A stretch of 64,000 nucleotides of DNA. Origin: Gracilimonas sp965227785. GTDB lineage: Bacteria; Bacteroidota; Rhodothermia; Balneolales; Balneolaceae. Made by a program: the position numbers and the translations under genes. The notes beneath the pieces were generated by a model that saw nothing but the letters and a program-made list of their open reading frames with translations, did no database searches and was not told the DNA's origin. Positions 43,101 through 49,870 of the stretch are shown piece by piece. Within the stretch, counting starts at the first letter, position 1. Every line of letters starts with the position of its first letter. Location of the stretch: contig NZ_OZ245785.1 in assembly GCF_965227785.1 (NCBI RefSeq), positions 2,790,001 to 2,854,000 of the forward strand, given 5' to 3'.

Positions 43101-44516
43101 GCGGCTATTATGGGTTTTCTTCCGATGGCGTTTTCAACAACAGCCGGTGCTGAAGTACAGCGGCCGCTGGCCACTGTTGTAATCGGCGGGTTGATTAGCG
43201 CCACGCTGCTTACGTTGGTCGTGCTGCCCATCCTTTATGCGTACATAGAAAAGCGTAAAATGAGAAAACACAAGCCGGGTAGTACTTCTATGGCCTCCGT
43301 TGTGTTGCTGATTATTGGTGGAAGCCTGCTGCTTTCTCCCGATTCTGTACAGGCTCAGGAACAGGTGCTGAATGATACCCTCCCGCAAATTGCGCTGGAT
43401 CAGGCCGTTCAAAAAGCGATAGCAAATTATCCTTCTCTTGAGGCAGCCAGGCTTGGAATTGACAACAGGAAGGCTCTTCAAAAAACAGCCTGGGACTTTG
43501 GCGATACGAACCTCTTTACCGGAGGTGAAGAGTTCGGCAACGGTTCGGACGGTGTTACTACAAAATTTGGCATTCAGCAGCAGTTTGATCTGTTCGGTGT
43601 TTTACCAAGGCTAAATCATCGGAATGAACAAACAGAACTTGCCAGGCTGAACTATGAATTGTCTGAGTTAGAGCTCAGGCTCCGGGTGAAGCAGGACTGG
43701 TCAACGGTTTTCATCGCTAAACAACAATATGAGATCTATTATCGCCTGAACCAGCAATTCAGGGATATTGCTAGGGCTGCGGAAATAAAATTTGAAACGG
43801 AGGAAATTTCCCGGCTGGGATATCTTAATATTATGAATCAGGCCAACCAAATTACCATACAAACAGAACAAGCCTTCCGCGATTATGGGGCTGCTGTTCG
43901 AGCTTTTAACAAATGGTTTGAGGGGGACTCATTATACACGGTTCAAAGTGTTTCAGCCGAAAAGCTTGTTCAACCTTTACAGGTAGATTCTACATTCGAC
44001 CATCCGCTGATTGCTTTATATCAACAAAAAATTGATGTGGCGGAAGCATCGATTAAAGAACAAAGAAGTCAGTTTTTACCAAGTTTTCAAGCCAGTTATG
44101 GCTGGCAGGAAATAGCTGGGCAAGGTGGCTTTAATTCCTATGAGATCGGGATCAGACTTCCGGTATTCTTCTGGTCTAAGGCCGGGAAAACTCAATCCGC
44201 CCGGATTGAACGAAATATTGCCCGTCAAAACCTAGACCAGGCTCAGAGAGAATTCAACAGTACCTATAACAGTATCCGGGAAAATTATCAGAAATGGTTG
44301 CGCTCGTGGGAATATTATCGACAGGAAGCACTCCCTCTTGCCAAAGAACAACAGCAAGGTGCCATCACCTCTTATGAAGAAGGAGCCATAGACTATGTGG
44401 CTTTCTTTCAAAGCATCAGAGATGCCATTCGCATTGAAATCGACTCATGGAATGCATTTGGCAATTATCTGAATAGCCATTTCCAATTAGAATACTACCT
44501 CAACAAAACTCAATAA
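40116..44516 (+). CDS. CzcA-type RND pump fused in frame to a TolC-like outer membrane factor
   Basis: From ATG 40116 the protein has 1466 residues. Residues 1 to about 1045 are a complete HME-RND pump: NLGSVPDITNNQVQV, LGAIDFGIIVDGAVIIVEG in TM4 (DFG...VDG...E as in CzcA-type divalent pumps) and FGVAVLNGLVLVSRFNSLK. After KRKMRKHKPG a hydrophobic SMASVVLLIIGGSLLLSPDSVQAQ follows, which reads like a signal peptide with a cleavage site after QA. The remaining 385 residues are TolC-like (DQAVQKAIANYPSLEAARLG, SYEIGIRLPVFFWSK, GAIDYVAFFQS). An in-frame ATG at 43260 could also start the TolC part separately. Such CusA-CusC fusions exist in Bacteroidota. The operon continues with the adaptor. Confidence 0.93.
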   Translation: MINKIIAFSIKNKFIIGLFILSLIGVGLYSMMTINLGSVPDITNNQVQVITVSENLSTEDIEQFVTYPVELAMGNLPGVTEIRSVSRFGLSVVTIVFEDDMGTYLPRQLVQEKLSELGETIPENFGSPSMGPISSGLGQIYEYSIQVDPAYEDQYTPDELRTIQDWIIKRQMVLLEGVIEVNSFGGGIKQYEVAISPDKLNAMGVSISEVYEAMSRNNVNTGGAYIEKNKMANFIRGEGLIRSLEDIENIVVKNENGLPILIRDVAEEVTFGTQIRYGAFTQDGEEAVGGIIMMLKGSNPNATIQNVQDRIAEIQKSLPEGLKIEPFLDRSALIERTTSTVTTNLVEGALIVVFVLVILLGSLRGGLITASLIPLSLLFAFIMMKATGVWANLMSLGAIDFGIIVDGAVIIVEGTVHEIEKRVKSGKRAFSKTQMNEIAYKASSTMMNAAFFGQLIILIVFAPILFLEGVEGKMFRPMAFTFGFAVLGAIILCLTYVPMVSALFMKPSQNRKGWFARFERGLDRVSNKLISFIQKGYDPVIQWSLKRKPVVIVAAILLFGGAMFTFSRMGGEFIPQLDEGDIAMQALFRPGSGLSEAIDQSKKIETTLLEEFPEIETVTARIGVADIPTDPMPMDIADMYIILDKNKENWISAESKEELIEKIKSKLDQTMIGVNFVFTQPVELRFNELLEGVREDIAVKLYGDDIDVLAEKVQEMAQIIQTIPGVGDVSPERTAGLPQMTVRYDRQKVAQYGLDITKLNQYVSSAFAGGVAGVVFEGERRFDLVIRFDEAHRTGIEDIRNLYVDLENGAQVPVKEVADISYQPGPMQISRDNTFRRSYVGVNTRGRDVESVVLDIQEKLEAELNLPPGYYITYGGEFENLQRAKNRLAIVVPIALFLIFVLLYFALKSFSQSVMIYLAIPLASIGGVFFLALRGMDFSISAGVGFIVLFGVAVLNGLVLVSRFNSLKIEGVMDLQERILTGTKERLRPILLTATAAIMGFLPMAFSTTAGAEVQRPLATVVIGGLISATLLTLVVLPILYAYIEKRKMRKHKPGSTSMASVVLLIIGGSLLLSPDSVQAQEQVLNDTLPQIALDQAVQKAIANYPSLEAARLGIDNRKALQKTAWDFGDTNLFTGGEEFGNGSDGVTTKFGIQQQFDLFGVLPRLNHRNEQTELARLNYELSELELRLRVKQDWSTVFIAKQQYEIYYRLNQQFRDIARAAEIKFETEEISRLGYLNIMNQANQITIQTEQAFRDYGAAVRAFNKWFEGDSLYTVQSVSAEKLVQPLQVDSTFDHPLIALYQQKIDVAEASIKEQRSQFLPSFQASYGWQEIAGQGGFNSYEIGIRLPVFFWSKAGKTQSARIERNIARQNLDQAQREFNSTYNSIRENYQKWLRSWEYYRQEALPLAKEQQQGAITSYEEGAIDYVAFFQSIRDAIRIEIDSWNAFGNYLNSHFQLEYYLNKTQ

Positions 44517-44538
44517 CAGATTTTAAATCAACAAAAAA

Positions 44539-45738
44539 ATGAATAAATCTAATTTATATATAATTTTATTGGCTGTCCTTGCATCTGTTTTTACAGCCTG
44601 CGGCGAGATCAATAGCGATGAAAAAGAACAAGAAGCAACAGAACTTGCCGGTGTGGCTGAGGCAGAAGAAAACATGGTTCATCTGTCGGAACTGAAGTTC
44701 AACAGCCTTGGAATGAAACTGGATACTTTGTCCCTGCGCTTTCTCTCAGAGAGCGTAGAAGCAAATGGTCAGCTGGAAGTTCCCCCGCAGCATGAGGCAA
44801 GCGTAACTGCGGTTTTGGGAGGTAATATTGGTTCCATAGAAGTTATTGAGGGAGATCAGGTGTCAAAAAATCAGACTATTGCCTTCCTTTCCCATCCTAA
44901 TTTAACCAAAGTCCAAACTGAATACGTACGGTTGTATCAGCGCATGTTGTATTTAGATCATGAATTTAAGCGACAAGCAAGGTTATATGATGAAAAGGTA
45001 GGCTCCGGCCAAACTTACCAACAAACTAAAGCCGAATACGAATCAGTTAAGGCGGAGGTCAAAGGTTATGAGGCTCAGCTGAATCAGCTTAACCTGGACG
45101 TTGAACAAATACAAGACGGCGATATTTATTCGTCGGTGCCGGTAGTAAGCCCTATTGATGGGTACATCGAAAAGGTTCAGATTCAAATCGGTCAGTACGT
45201 TGATCCCCAAACAATCATGTTTGAAATTGTGGATAACGAACATGTTCATGCCGATTTGATGGTCTTTGAAAAAGATGTGCACAAAGTTAAAAGGGGCCAA
45301 TCCATCTCTTTTACTGTACAGTCAGTACCGGATCAAATACTTACAGCTACCATTTACTCTGTAGGCAAACAATTCGAACAAAATCCTAGGGCCGTGCATG
45401 TGCACGGCGAAATTGATCAGAAAGAAAACTTCCTGATTCCCGGGATGTATATCAACGGCACGATTCACACTTCAGAGACTAAAGCCTTTGCTTTGCCTGA
45501 GAATGCCATTGTTGAGGACGAGGGTAAAACCTACCTATTCACCGCAGAACAACAAGAGGAAAACGGAAATACCGAATGGTCTTTCACTCCGGTAGAAATT
45601 ATGACCGGCATTGAGGAAGATGGTTGGGTTGAAGTGAAGTTGTTAGAACCATTGCCGGATGGAGCACGAGTAGCTTGGAACAATGCCTATTACCTGATCT
45701 CTGAAATGAAGAAAAGCCAGACTTCCGACGATGATTAA
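44539..45738 (+). CDS. RND periplasmic adaptor lipoprotein for the fusion pump
   Basis: The protein has 399 residues with a lipoprotein signal (IILLAVLASVFTAC). Barrel-sandwich strands ASVTAVLGGNIGSIEVIEGD and VPVVSPIDGYIEKVQIQIGQ flank a coiled-coil hairpin (MLYLDHEFKRQARLYDEKVG). The beta-barrel has HADLMVFEKDVHKVKRGQ, and a membrane-proximal domain ends near the C-terminus. There is no added metal-binding domain, unlike the copper adaptor. It is 22 bp behind the fusion gene, so pump, channel and adaptor come from two cistrons. Confidence 0.9.
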   Translation: MNKSNLYIILLAVLASVFTACGEINSDEKEQEATELAGVAEAEENMVHLSELKFNSLGMKLDTLSLRFLSESVEANGQLEVPPQHEASVTAVLGGNIGSIEVIEGDQVSKNQTIAFLSHPNLTKVQTEYVRLYQRMLYLDHEFKRQARLYDEKVGSGQTYQQTKAEYESVKAEVKGYEAQLNQLNLDVEQIQDGDIYSSVPVVSPIDGYIEKVQIQIGQYVDPQTIMFEIVDNEHVHADLMVFEKDVHKVKRGQSISFTVQSVPDQILTATIYSVGKQFEQNPRAVHVHGEIDQKENFLIPGMYINGTIHTSETKAFALPENAIVEDEGKTYLFTAEQQEENGNTEWSFTPVEIMTGIEEDGWVEVKLLEPLPDGARVAWNNAYYLISEMKKSQTSDDD

Positions 45739-45748
45739 CAAAAACTTT

Positions 45749-45786
45749 CCGGCAAAGCCATATTCATGTTTTTATGGCTTTGCCGG
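45749..45786. other. Perfect 14-bp intercistronic hairpin before PII-like gene 3
   Basis: Arms CCGGCAAAGCCATA (45749-45762) and TATGGCTTTGCCGG (45773-45786) pair perfectly around a 10-nt loop. No T-run follows on the plus strand, so readthrough with mRNA processing or partial termination between adaptor and PII-like gene is likely. On the minus strand AAAGTTTTT follows. Confidence 0.65.
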
Positions 45787-45810
45787 GGTTAATGCATAAC
45801 ACATAATATT

Positions 45811-46140
45811 ATGAAAGAAATAAAAGCCTTTATAAAACCAAACAGAGTAGAAAATGTAGTTGCAGCACTCCAAGAAGCAGGACATGAAAGTGTTACGCTT
45901 TCCAAAGGAGAAGGTACCGGAGCATACAAACAGAAAGATGCGTCCCCATCGCTGGATTTTCACTTTACGGACAGTCCAGTCGTAAAATTAGAGCTGGTAT
46001 GTCAATGCAAAGAATCCGATAACGTTGTTCAACTTATCTGCGCCAATGCCAAAACACCGGAACGCGGTGACGGCATCATTTACGTTACAGATATTCAAAA
46101 AGCGTTTAGGATTAAAACCTGTGAGCCTTTTGAGGGGTAA
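45811..46140 (+). CDS. PII-like protein linked to the RND-TolC fusion pump
   Basis: The protein has 109 residues. It starts MKEIKAFIKPNRVENVVAAL and carries the PII C-terminal signature ERGDGIIYVTDIQKAFRIKTCE. The T-loop region (SKGEGTGAYKQKDASPSLDF) is divergent, with no GlnB-type uridylylation site. Two Cys flank the body (LVCQCKESD and KTCE). Together with the other two copies it forms a set in which each RND pump has its own PII-like partner. It probably senses an adenylyl nucleotide or metal and acts on the pump. Confidence 0.87.
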   Translation: MKEIKAFIKPNRVENVVAALQEAGHESVTLSKGEGTGAYKQKDASPSLDFHFTDSPVVKLELVCQCKESDNVVQLICANAKTPERGDGIIYVTDIQKAFRIKTCEPFEG

Positions 46141-46201
46141 GGAACAGGTGATTCTTTGTCACAGTTAAGTTGAAGATGAAAATAATCCCATATATTCAAC
46201 C

Positions 46202-46996
46202 ATGAAAAAATCCACATTTAATATTCCACAAATGGACTGCTCAGCCGAAGAGCAAATGATTCGAATGAGGTTGGAAGAGTTTGAAGATATTAAATCTCTA
46301 AACTTTGATATCCCGAATCGTACATTAGAAGTGTATCACGAAAATAGGCTTAATGAGATTGAGAAAGCCCTTGACTCCCTGAGTTTGGGTTCTAAATTGA
46401 ATTCAACAAAAGAGGCTCAAATGTCGCCTTTCGCTTCTGATGAGCAGCAACAAAAGAACATTCTATGGTGGGTTTTAGCGATCAACTTTCTCTTCTTTAC
46501 CATTGAAATGACAGCCGGATGGATTATCAATTCTATGGGGCTGATTGCAGACTCACTAGATATGCTGGCAGATTCATCCGTATATGCGCTCAGCCTTTTT
46601 GCTGTTGGAGCAGCGGTAGCAAGAAAAAAGAAAGTAGCAAAAATTAGCGGCTATCTTCAGATGGGTCTGGCATCACTGGGATTTCTTGAAGTACTGCGGA
46701 GGTTTCTTGGAGTGGGTGAAATGCCCGACTTTCATTGGATGATCATTATTGCTTCAACGGCTCTTGTTGCAAATGTTTTTACCTTATGGCTTATCAATAA
46801 AGCGAAAAGCAAAGAAGCACACATGCAGGCAAGCACAATTTTTACCTCCAATGATATTATTGTAAATGGTGGTGTAATTTTGGCCGGAATTCTTGTTTAT
46901 GCACTGGATAGCAGGTGGCCGGATTTACTCATTGGAGCTGTTGTATTCAGCTTTGTGATGCGAGGTGCAGTAAGAATTCTAAAATTATCAAAATAG
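46202..46996 (+). CDS. CDF-like cation transporter with N-terminal HMA-like domain
   Basis: The protein has 264 residues. Residues 1-65 look like an HMA-like domain (STFNIPQMDCSAEEQMIRMR) with a single Cys. Residues about 85-264 hold six hydrophobic segments with the CDF pattern NFLFFTIEMTAGWIINSMGLIADSLDMLADSSVYALSLF, compared here as a family motif in pieces: SLDMLADSS carries the transport-site Asp residues, and TSNDIIVNGGVILAG the second pair. The usual cytoplasmic C-terminal domain is missing, so it is a short CDF. It follows PII-like gene 3. Zn, Co or Cd efflux is inferred. Confidence 0.85.
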   Translation: MKKSTFNIPQMDCSAEEQMIRMRLEEFEDIKSLNFDIPNRTLEVYHENRLNEIEKALDSLSLGSKLNSTKEAQMSPFASDEQQQKNILWWVLAINFLFFTIEMTAGWIINSMGLIADSLDMLADSSVYALSLFAVGAAVARKKKVAKISGYLQMGLASLGFLEVLRRFLGVGEMPDFHWMIIIASTALVANVFTLWLINKAKSKEAHMQASTIFTSNDIIVNGGVILAGILVYALDSRWPDLLIGAVVFSFVMRGAVRILKLSK

Positions 46997-47015
46997 CAGG
47001 TGTTGTTGCTGTTAT

Positions 47016-47438
47016 TTACTCCAGGGCATTCGTAATCTTTGTTATGATACCTTGCTTATCATCATCTGTTGTGATTTTATCAAGAACTTCATTGGTGTTG
47101 GCATCAAGCAACAGGACAAATCCGGTCATGCCTTCATTTTTCTCAAAAATTTCTGAAAGTCCTAACCTGGCTGCCATTAACTTTGATTGATGTGCCGTAA
47201 AATCATTGGTCATATCCATTTTGACGAAAAGCACCGGTTGTCCTTCAAACTCAGGTTTTGCTTCTTCCATTATTGGCTTTATTGCCTGGCAGGCTCCACA
47301 CCAATCGGCATACATATACATAGCTATTACCCGAGGATCTTCATCTGAGTTAACCTGATTTGCGTTGAGAGTAAAAAATGATGTTGCAAATACTACGGCG
47401 ATTAGTAGTACTGGATAAGCGATAAATCGTTTCATCAT
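47016..47438 (-). CDS. Exported thioredoxin-fold protein
   Basis: The protein has 140 residues with a signal peptide (AYPVLLIAVVFATSFFTLNA). The thioredoxin active site is YADWCGACQAIKPIMEE (C47, C50), followed by VLFVKMDMTND and GFVLLLDANTNEVLDKI; the cis-Pro loop seems replaced by a Thr-Gly turn. The redox role would be in the periplasm. It is on the minus strand between two plus-strand genes, converging on the CDF gene, and stands alone. Confidence 0.82.
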   Translation of the reverse strand: MMKRFIAYPVLLIAVVFATSFFTLNANQVNSDEDPRVIAMYMYADWCGACQAIKPIMEEAKPEFEGQPVLFVKMDMTNDFTAHQSKLMAARLGLSEIFEKNEGMTGFVLLLDANTNEVLDKITTDDDKQGIITKITNALE

Positions 47439-47515
47439 ACTGCTGATTGGTTTAATAAGTATTTAAGGGATTACAAAAGCTATGCATTATCTTTTACAGA
47501 TTCTAAAAATGATTA

Positions 47516-47854
47516 ATGATAATAATGATCTATCTGAAATCAGTATTCTATTTTATCGTAGCGGGACTTCTGGAAATTGGCGGAGGGTATTTAGTGTGGA
47601 TATGGCTCCGCGAAAGCAAAAGCTGGGTATATGGTATCTCTGGGATGATGCTGTTGGCGCTGTATGGATTTCTACCCACACTGCAACCCGCGCACTTTGG
47701 CCGAGTATTCGCAGCATATGGAGGGGTTTTTATTGTTCTATCACTCCTGTGGGGGTGGAAAATAGATGACATTCAGCCCGATAAATTTGATATGATTGGT
47801 GCCGGATTTGCCTTAATTGGTGTAATAATAATGATGTACTGGCCAAGAGGATAA
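47516..47854 (+). CDS. ynfA: YnfA/UPF0060 family membrane protein
   Basis: The protein has 112 residues with four membrane helices. It matches the YnfA pattern: FYFIVAGLLEIGGGYLVWIWLRE, MMLLALYGFLPTLQPAHFGR, VFAAYGGVFIVLSLLWGW, and D-x-FD-x-IGAGFALIGVIIMMYWPR. The family is small and SMR-like and is sometimes linked to compound or metal efflux. Another reading frame (47482-47769) overlaps it but has no family features and was rejected. Confidence 0.92.
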   Translation: MIIMIYLKSVFYFIVAGLLEIGGGYLVWIWLRESKSWVYGISGMMLLALYGFLPTLQPAHFGRVFAAYGGVFIVLSLLWGWKIDDIQPDKFDMIGAGFALIGVIIMMYWPRG

Positions 47855-48193
47855 AAAGATCCATGAAATTCTGAAATTCGCACTTATCCAATCGTGATTT
47901 CATTTTCAATCGGCTTTATGATTCTAAAACAGGGTGGCTTAACACTGTTAGTTGTTTAATGTATAAAAATGCTTGGCAATCATTCCTAAACCATTCCAAT
48001 AGTTGATGCTTTCACCACTTCTCAAGGGATCAAACTGTTTATTCATTTCTCTTTTCTTACGGATCTTACTGTTTTATTTATCATAAAAAATTCGCATCAG
48101 CTAAGTATGGTAGTATTAATTGAACATTGTTATTAATCAAGACAAATTATATTTTTAGTCAAGGCTAATAAATAATTTTGATCATTAAACATC
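47855..48193. other. AT-rich intergenic region (339 bp)
   Basis: No coding sequence is supported here. It separates the divalent-metal block from the di-haem operon. The only clear structure is the TTAG-N6-CTAA dyad at 48155-48168, which probably belongs to the promoter of the next gene. The rest is AT-rich without repeats that I can see. Confidence 0.6.
48155..48168. promoter_or_regulatory. TTAG-N6-CTAA dyad, DtxR/MntR-like operator
   Basis: TTAG-TCAAGG-CTAA lies 25 bp upstream of the di-haem gene start. It differs by one base from the site at 456-469 upstream of the ZIP transporter, and the match extends to flanking TTTAG...CTAATA. Two near-identical palindromes before metal- and haem-related genes suggest one iron- or manganese-dependent regulator. 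Confidence 0.45.
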
Positions 48194-49390
48194 ATGAAAT
48201 ATCGTATTTGGATACCAGTATTGTACACCTGTTACCTTCTGCTAGTGATCGGCTGTGATACAGTTGTACCAGAAGCCCCGGCTGAGAAAGATTTACTGGA
48301 TGGCCCCATACCCGGACTGACTCACGAAGAACAAGATCAATTTCTTAAAGGGGACATTGCCTTTAATGATGATGTTTTTACACCCCAAACGGGCTTAGGG
48401 CCTACTTTTGTGGCCACTTCGTGTGGGAGTTGCCACCCTGGCGATGGAAAAGGGCATCCATCAACATCACTTATCCGATTTGGACAAACCGAGCCTAATT
48501 CACCGATTAATGCGCCTGGTGCACCACAACTTCAAAACCGGGCTATTCCCGGATATCAGCCGGAAAAATTACCTGAAGGGGTCCCAAGTATGAAAATGAC
48601 GCCTCCGGCCGTTACCGGGCTGGGCTTGTTGGCGGCACTGACAGATCAACAAATTCTAGAAAATACCGACCCCAATGATGAAGACGGAGATGGAATTTCA
48701 GGTGTTCCCAACTATGTTACTCCACCGGATTACTTCATCCCGGAAGATCATCATCAGCCAGAAAATGGCAAGTATATTGGCCGGTTTGGTAAGAAGGCCT
48801 CAACTGTTAATTTGCTGCACCAAACCGCTACAGCTTATAATCAGGATATTGGGGTCACCTCTACCTTCGAACCTCTGGATGTTTACTCCGGTTTGACGAC
48901 AGATCCGGAAGTATCGGATCAAGTGGTAAGAGATGTAGTTTTTTACCTGAAGACGTTAAAGGCTCCCATCCAGCGAAAGCCACAAAATCCCCTTGTTTTA
49001 AAAGGAAAAGGGATATTCACTACTATCCAATGCAGTTCGTGTCATACCCCGCAATGGACCACTCCGGAAACAGACATTACCGCACTTTCAAACAAAACAT
49101 TTTATCCATATACCGATCTATTGCTACACGATATGGGGCCTGAATTGGATGACGGAGCTACGGAAGGTTCAGCGGAAACATACGAATGGAGGACCCCTCC
49201 CTTATGGGGATTGGGGTTGTCACCCGATTCACAAGGTGGAAAGTACTTCCTGATGCATGATGGCCGGGCTGAAAGTATTGAAGAGGCAATTTTGATGCAT
49301 GGCGGGGAGGCTCAAAACAGCCGTGATCAATTTCAATTGCTCTCCCCTGAAGAAAAAGAAGCACTAATCATGTTTTTGGAATCTCTTTAA
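48194..49390 (+). CDS. Di-haem oxidoreductase lipoprotein (DUF1111 family)
   Basis: The protein has 398 residues with a lipoprotein signal (YTCYLLLVIGC). Two c-type haem sites are visible: TSCGSCHPGDGKGH (about residue 76) and IQCSSCHTPQW (about 280). LPEGVPSMKMTPPAVTGLGL and LWGLGLSPDSQGGKYFLMHD are typical of the DUF1111 thiol-oxidoreductase/peroxidase-like family. It acts in the periplasm on an unknown substrate. It is first in an operon with a Rieske protein (9-bp gap) and a porin (30-bp gap) behind a DtxR-like dyad. Confidence 0.9.
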   Translation: MKYRIWIPVLYTCYLLLVIGCDTVVPEAPAEKDLLDGPIPGLTHEEQDQFLKGDIAFNDDVFTPQTGLGPTFVATSCGSCHPGDGKGHPSTSLIRFGQTEPNSPINAPGAPQLQNRAIPGYQPEKLPEGVPSMKMTPPAVTGLGLLAALTDQQILENTDPNDEDGDGISGVPNYVTPPDYFIPEDHHQPENGKYIGRFGKKASTVNLLHQTATAYNQDIGVTSTFEPLDVYSGLTTDPEVSDQVVRDVVFYLKTLKAPIQRKPQNPLVLKGKGIFTTIQCSSCHTPQWTTPETDITALSNKTFYPYTDLLLHDMGPELDDGATEGSAETYEWRTPPLWGLGLSPDSQGGKYFLMHDGRAESIEEAILMHGGEAQNSRDQFQLLSPEEKEALIMFLESL

Positions 49391-49399
49391 CCAAGTACT

Positions 49400-49840
49400 A
49401 TGGAACGAAAAGAATTTATAAAAACCTGCAGTTATAGTTGCCTTGGCCTTGTGGGGGCAGCATTTTTCCTGGAAGGCTGCTCAGGTCCAAAATATCTGAA
49501 TGCTCAATTTGAAGATGAGTATTTACTTGTTCCCCTGTCTTCGTTTGAATATGAAAACAAGGAAGAAAATAAATTCAGGAAATATATTGTGGCCTATAAT
49601 AACCGACTTAAATACCCGGTATCCATCTTCAGATTTTCTGAAACGGAATACCCAGCTTTGCTTATGAAATGCACCCACAAGGGTACTGAACTGCAAGTAT
49701 ATGGCGACCGGCTTCAGTGTCCCGCCCACGGAAGTGAATTTACCCAAAACGGAGAAGTGCAGAATGGTCCGGCAGAAGCTCCGCTTCGAACTTTTCCTGT
49801 ACAGGTTGAAGGTACTGTATTAAAAATCGATATGGGATAA
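49400..49840 (+). CDS. Rieske [2Fe-2S] exported lipoprotein
   Basis: The protein has 146 residues. The leader KTCSYSCLGLVGAAFFLEGC looks like a lipobox at FLEGC. The cluster ligands are C91-T-H93 in MKCTHKGTEL and C107-PA-H110 in LQCPAHGSEF, both complete. It is a small soluble-domain Rieske protein anchored on the outside of the membrane, likely an electron partner of the preceding di-haem protein. The residues between the motifs are short, as in ferredoxin-like Rieske domains. Confidence 0.9.
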   Translation: MERKEFIKTCSYSCLGLVGAAFFLEGCSGPKYLNAQFEDEYLLVPLSSFEYENKEENKFRKYIVAYNNRLKYPVSIFRFSETEYPALLMKCTHKGTELQVYGDRLQCPAHGSEFTQNGEVQNGPAEAPLRTFPVQVEGTVLKIDMG

Positions 49841-49870
49841 GTACATCTTTAAAAAATATTTTTAGCCCTT

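Noticed and set aside
47482..47769. 95-residue reading frame overlapping ynfA in another frame
   Set aside because: ynfA matches its family over the full length, while this frame has no known pattern.
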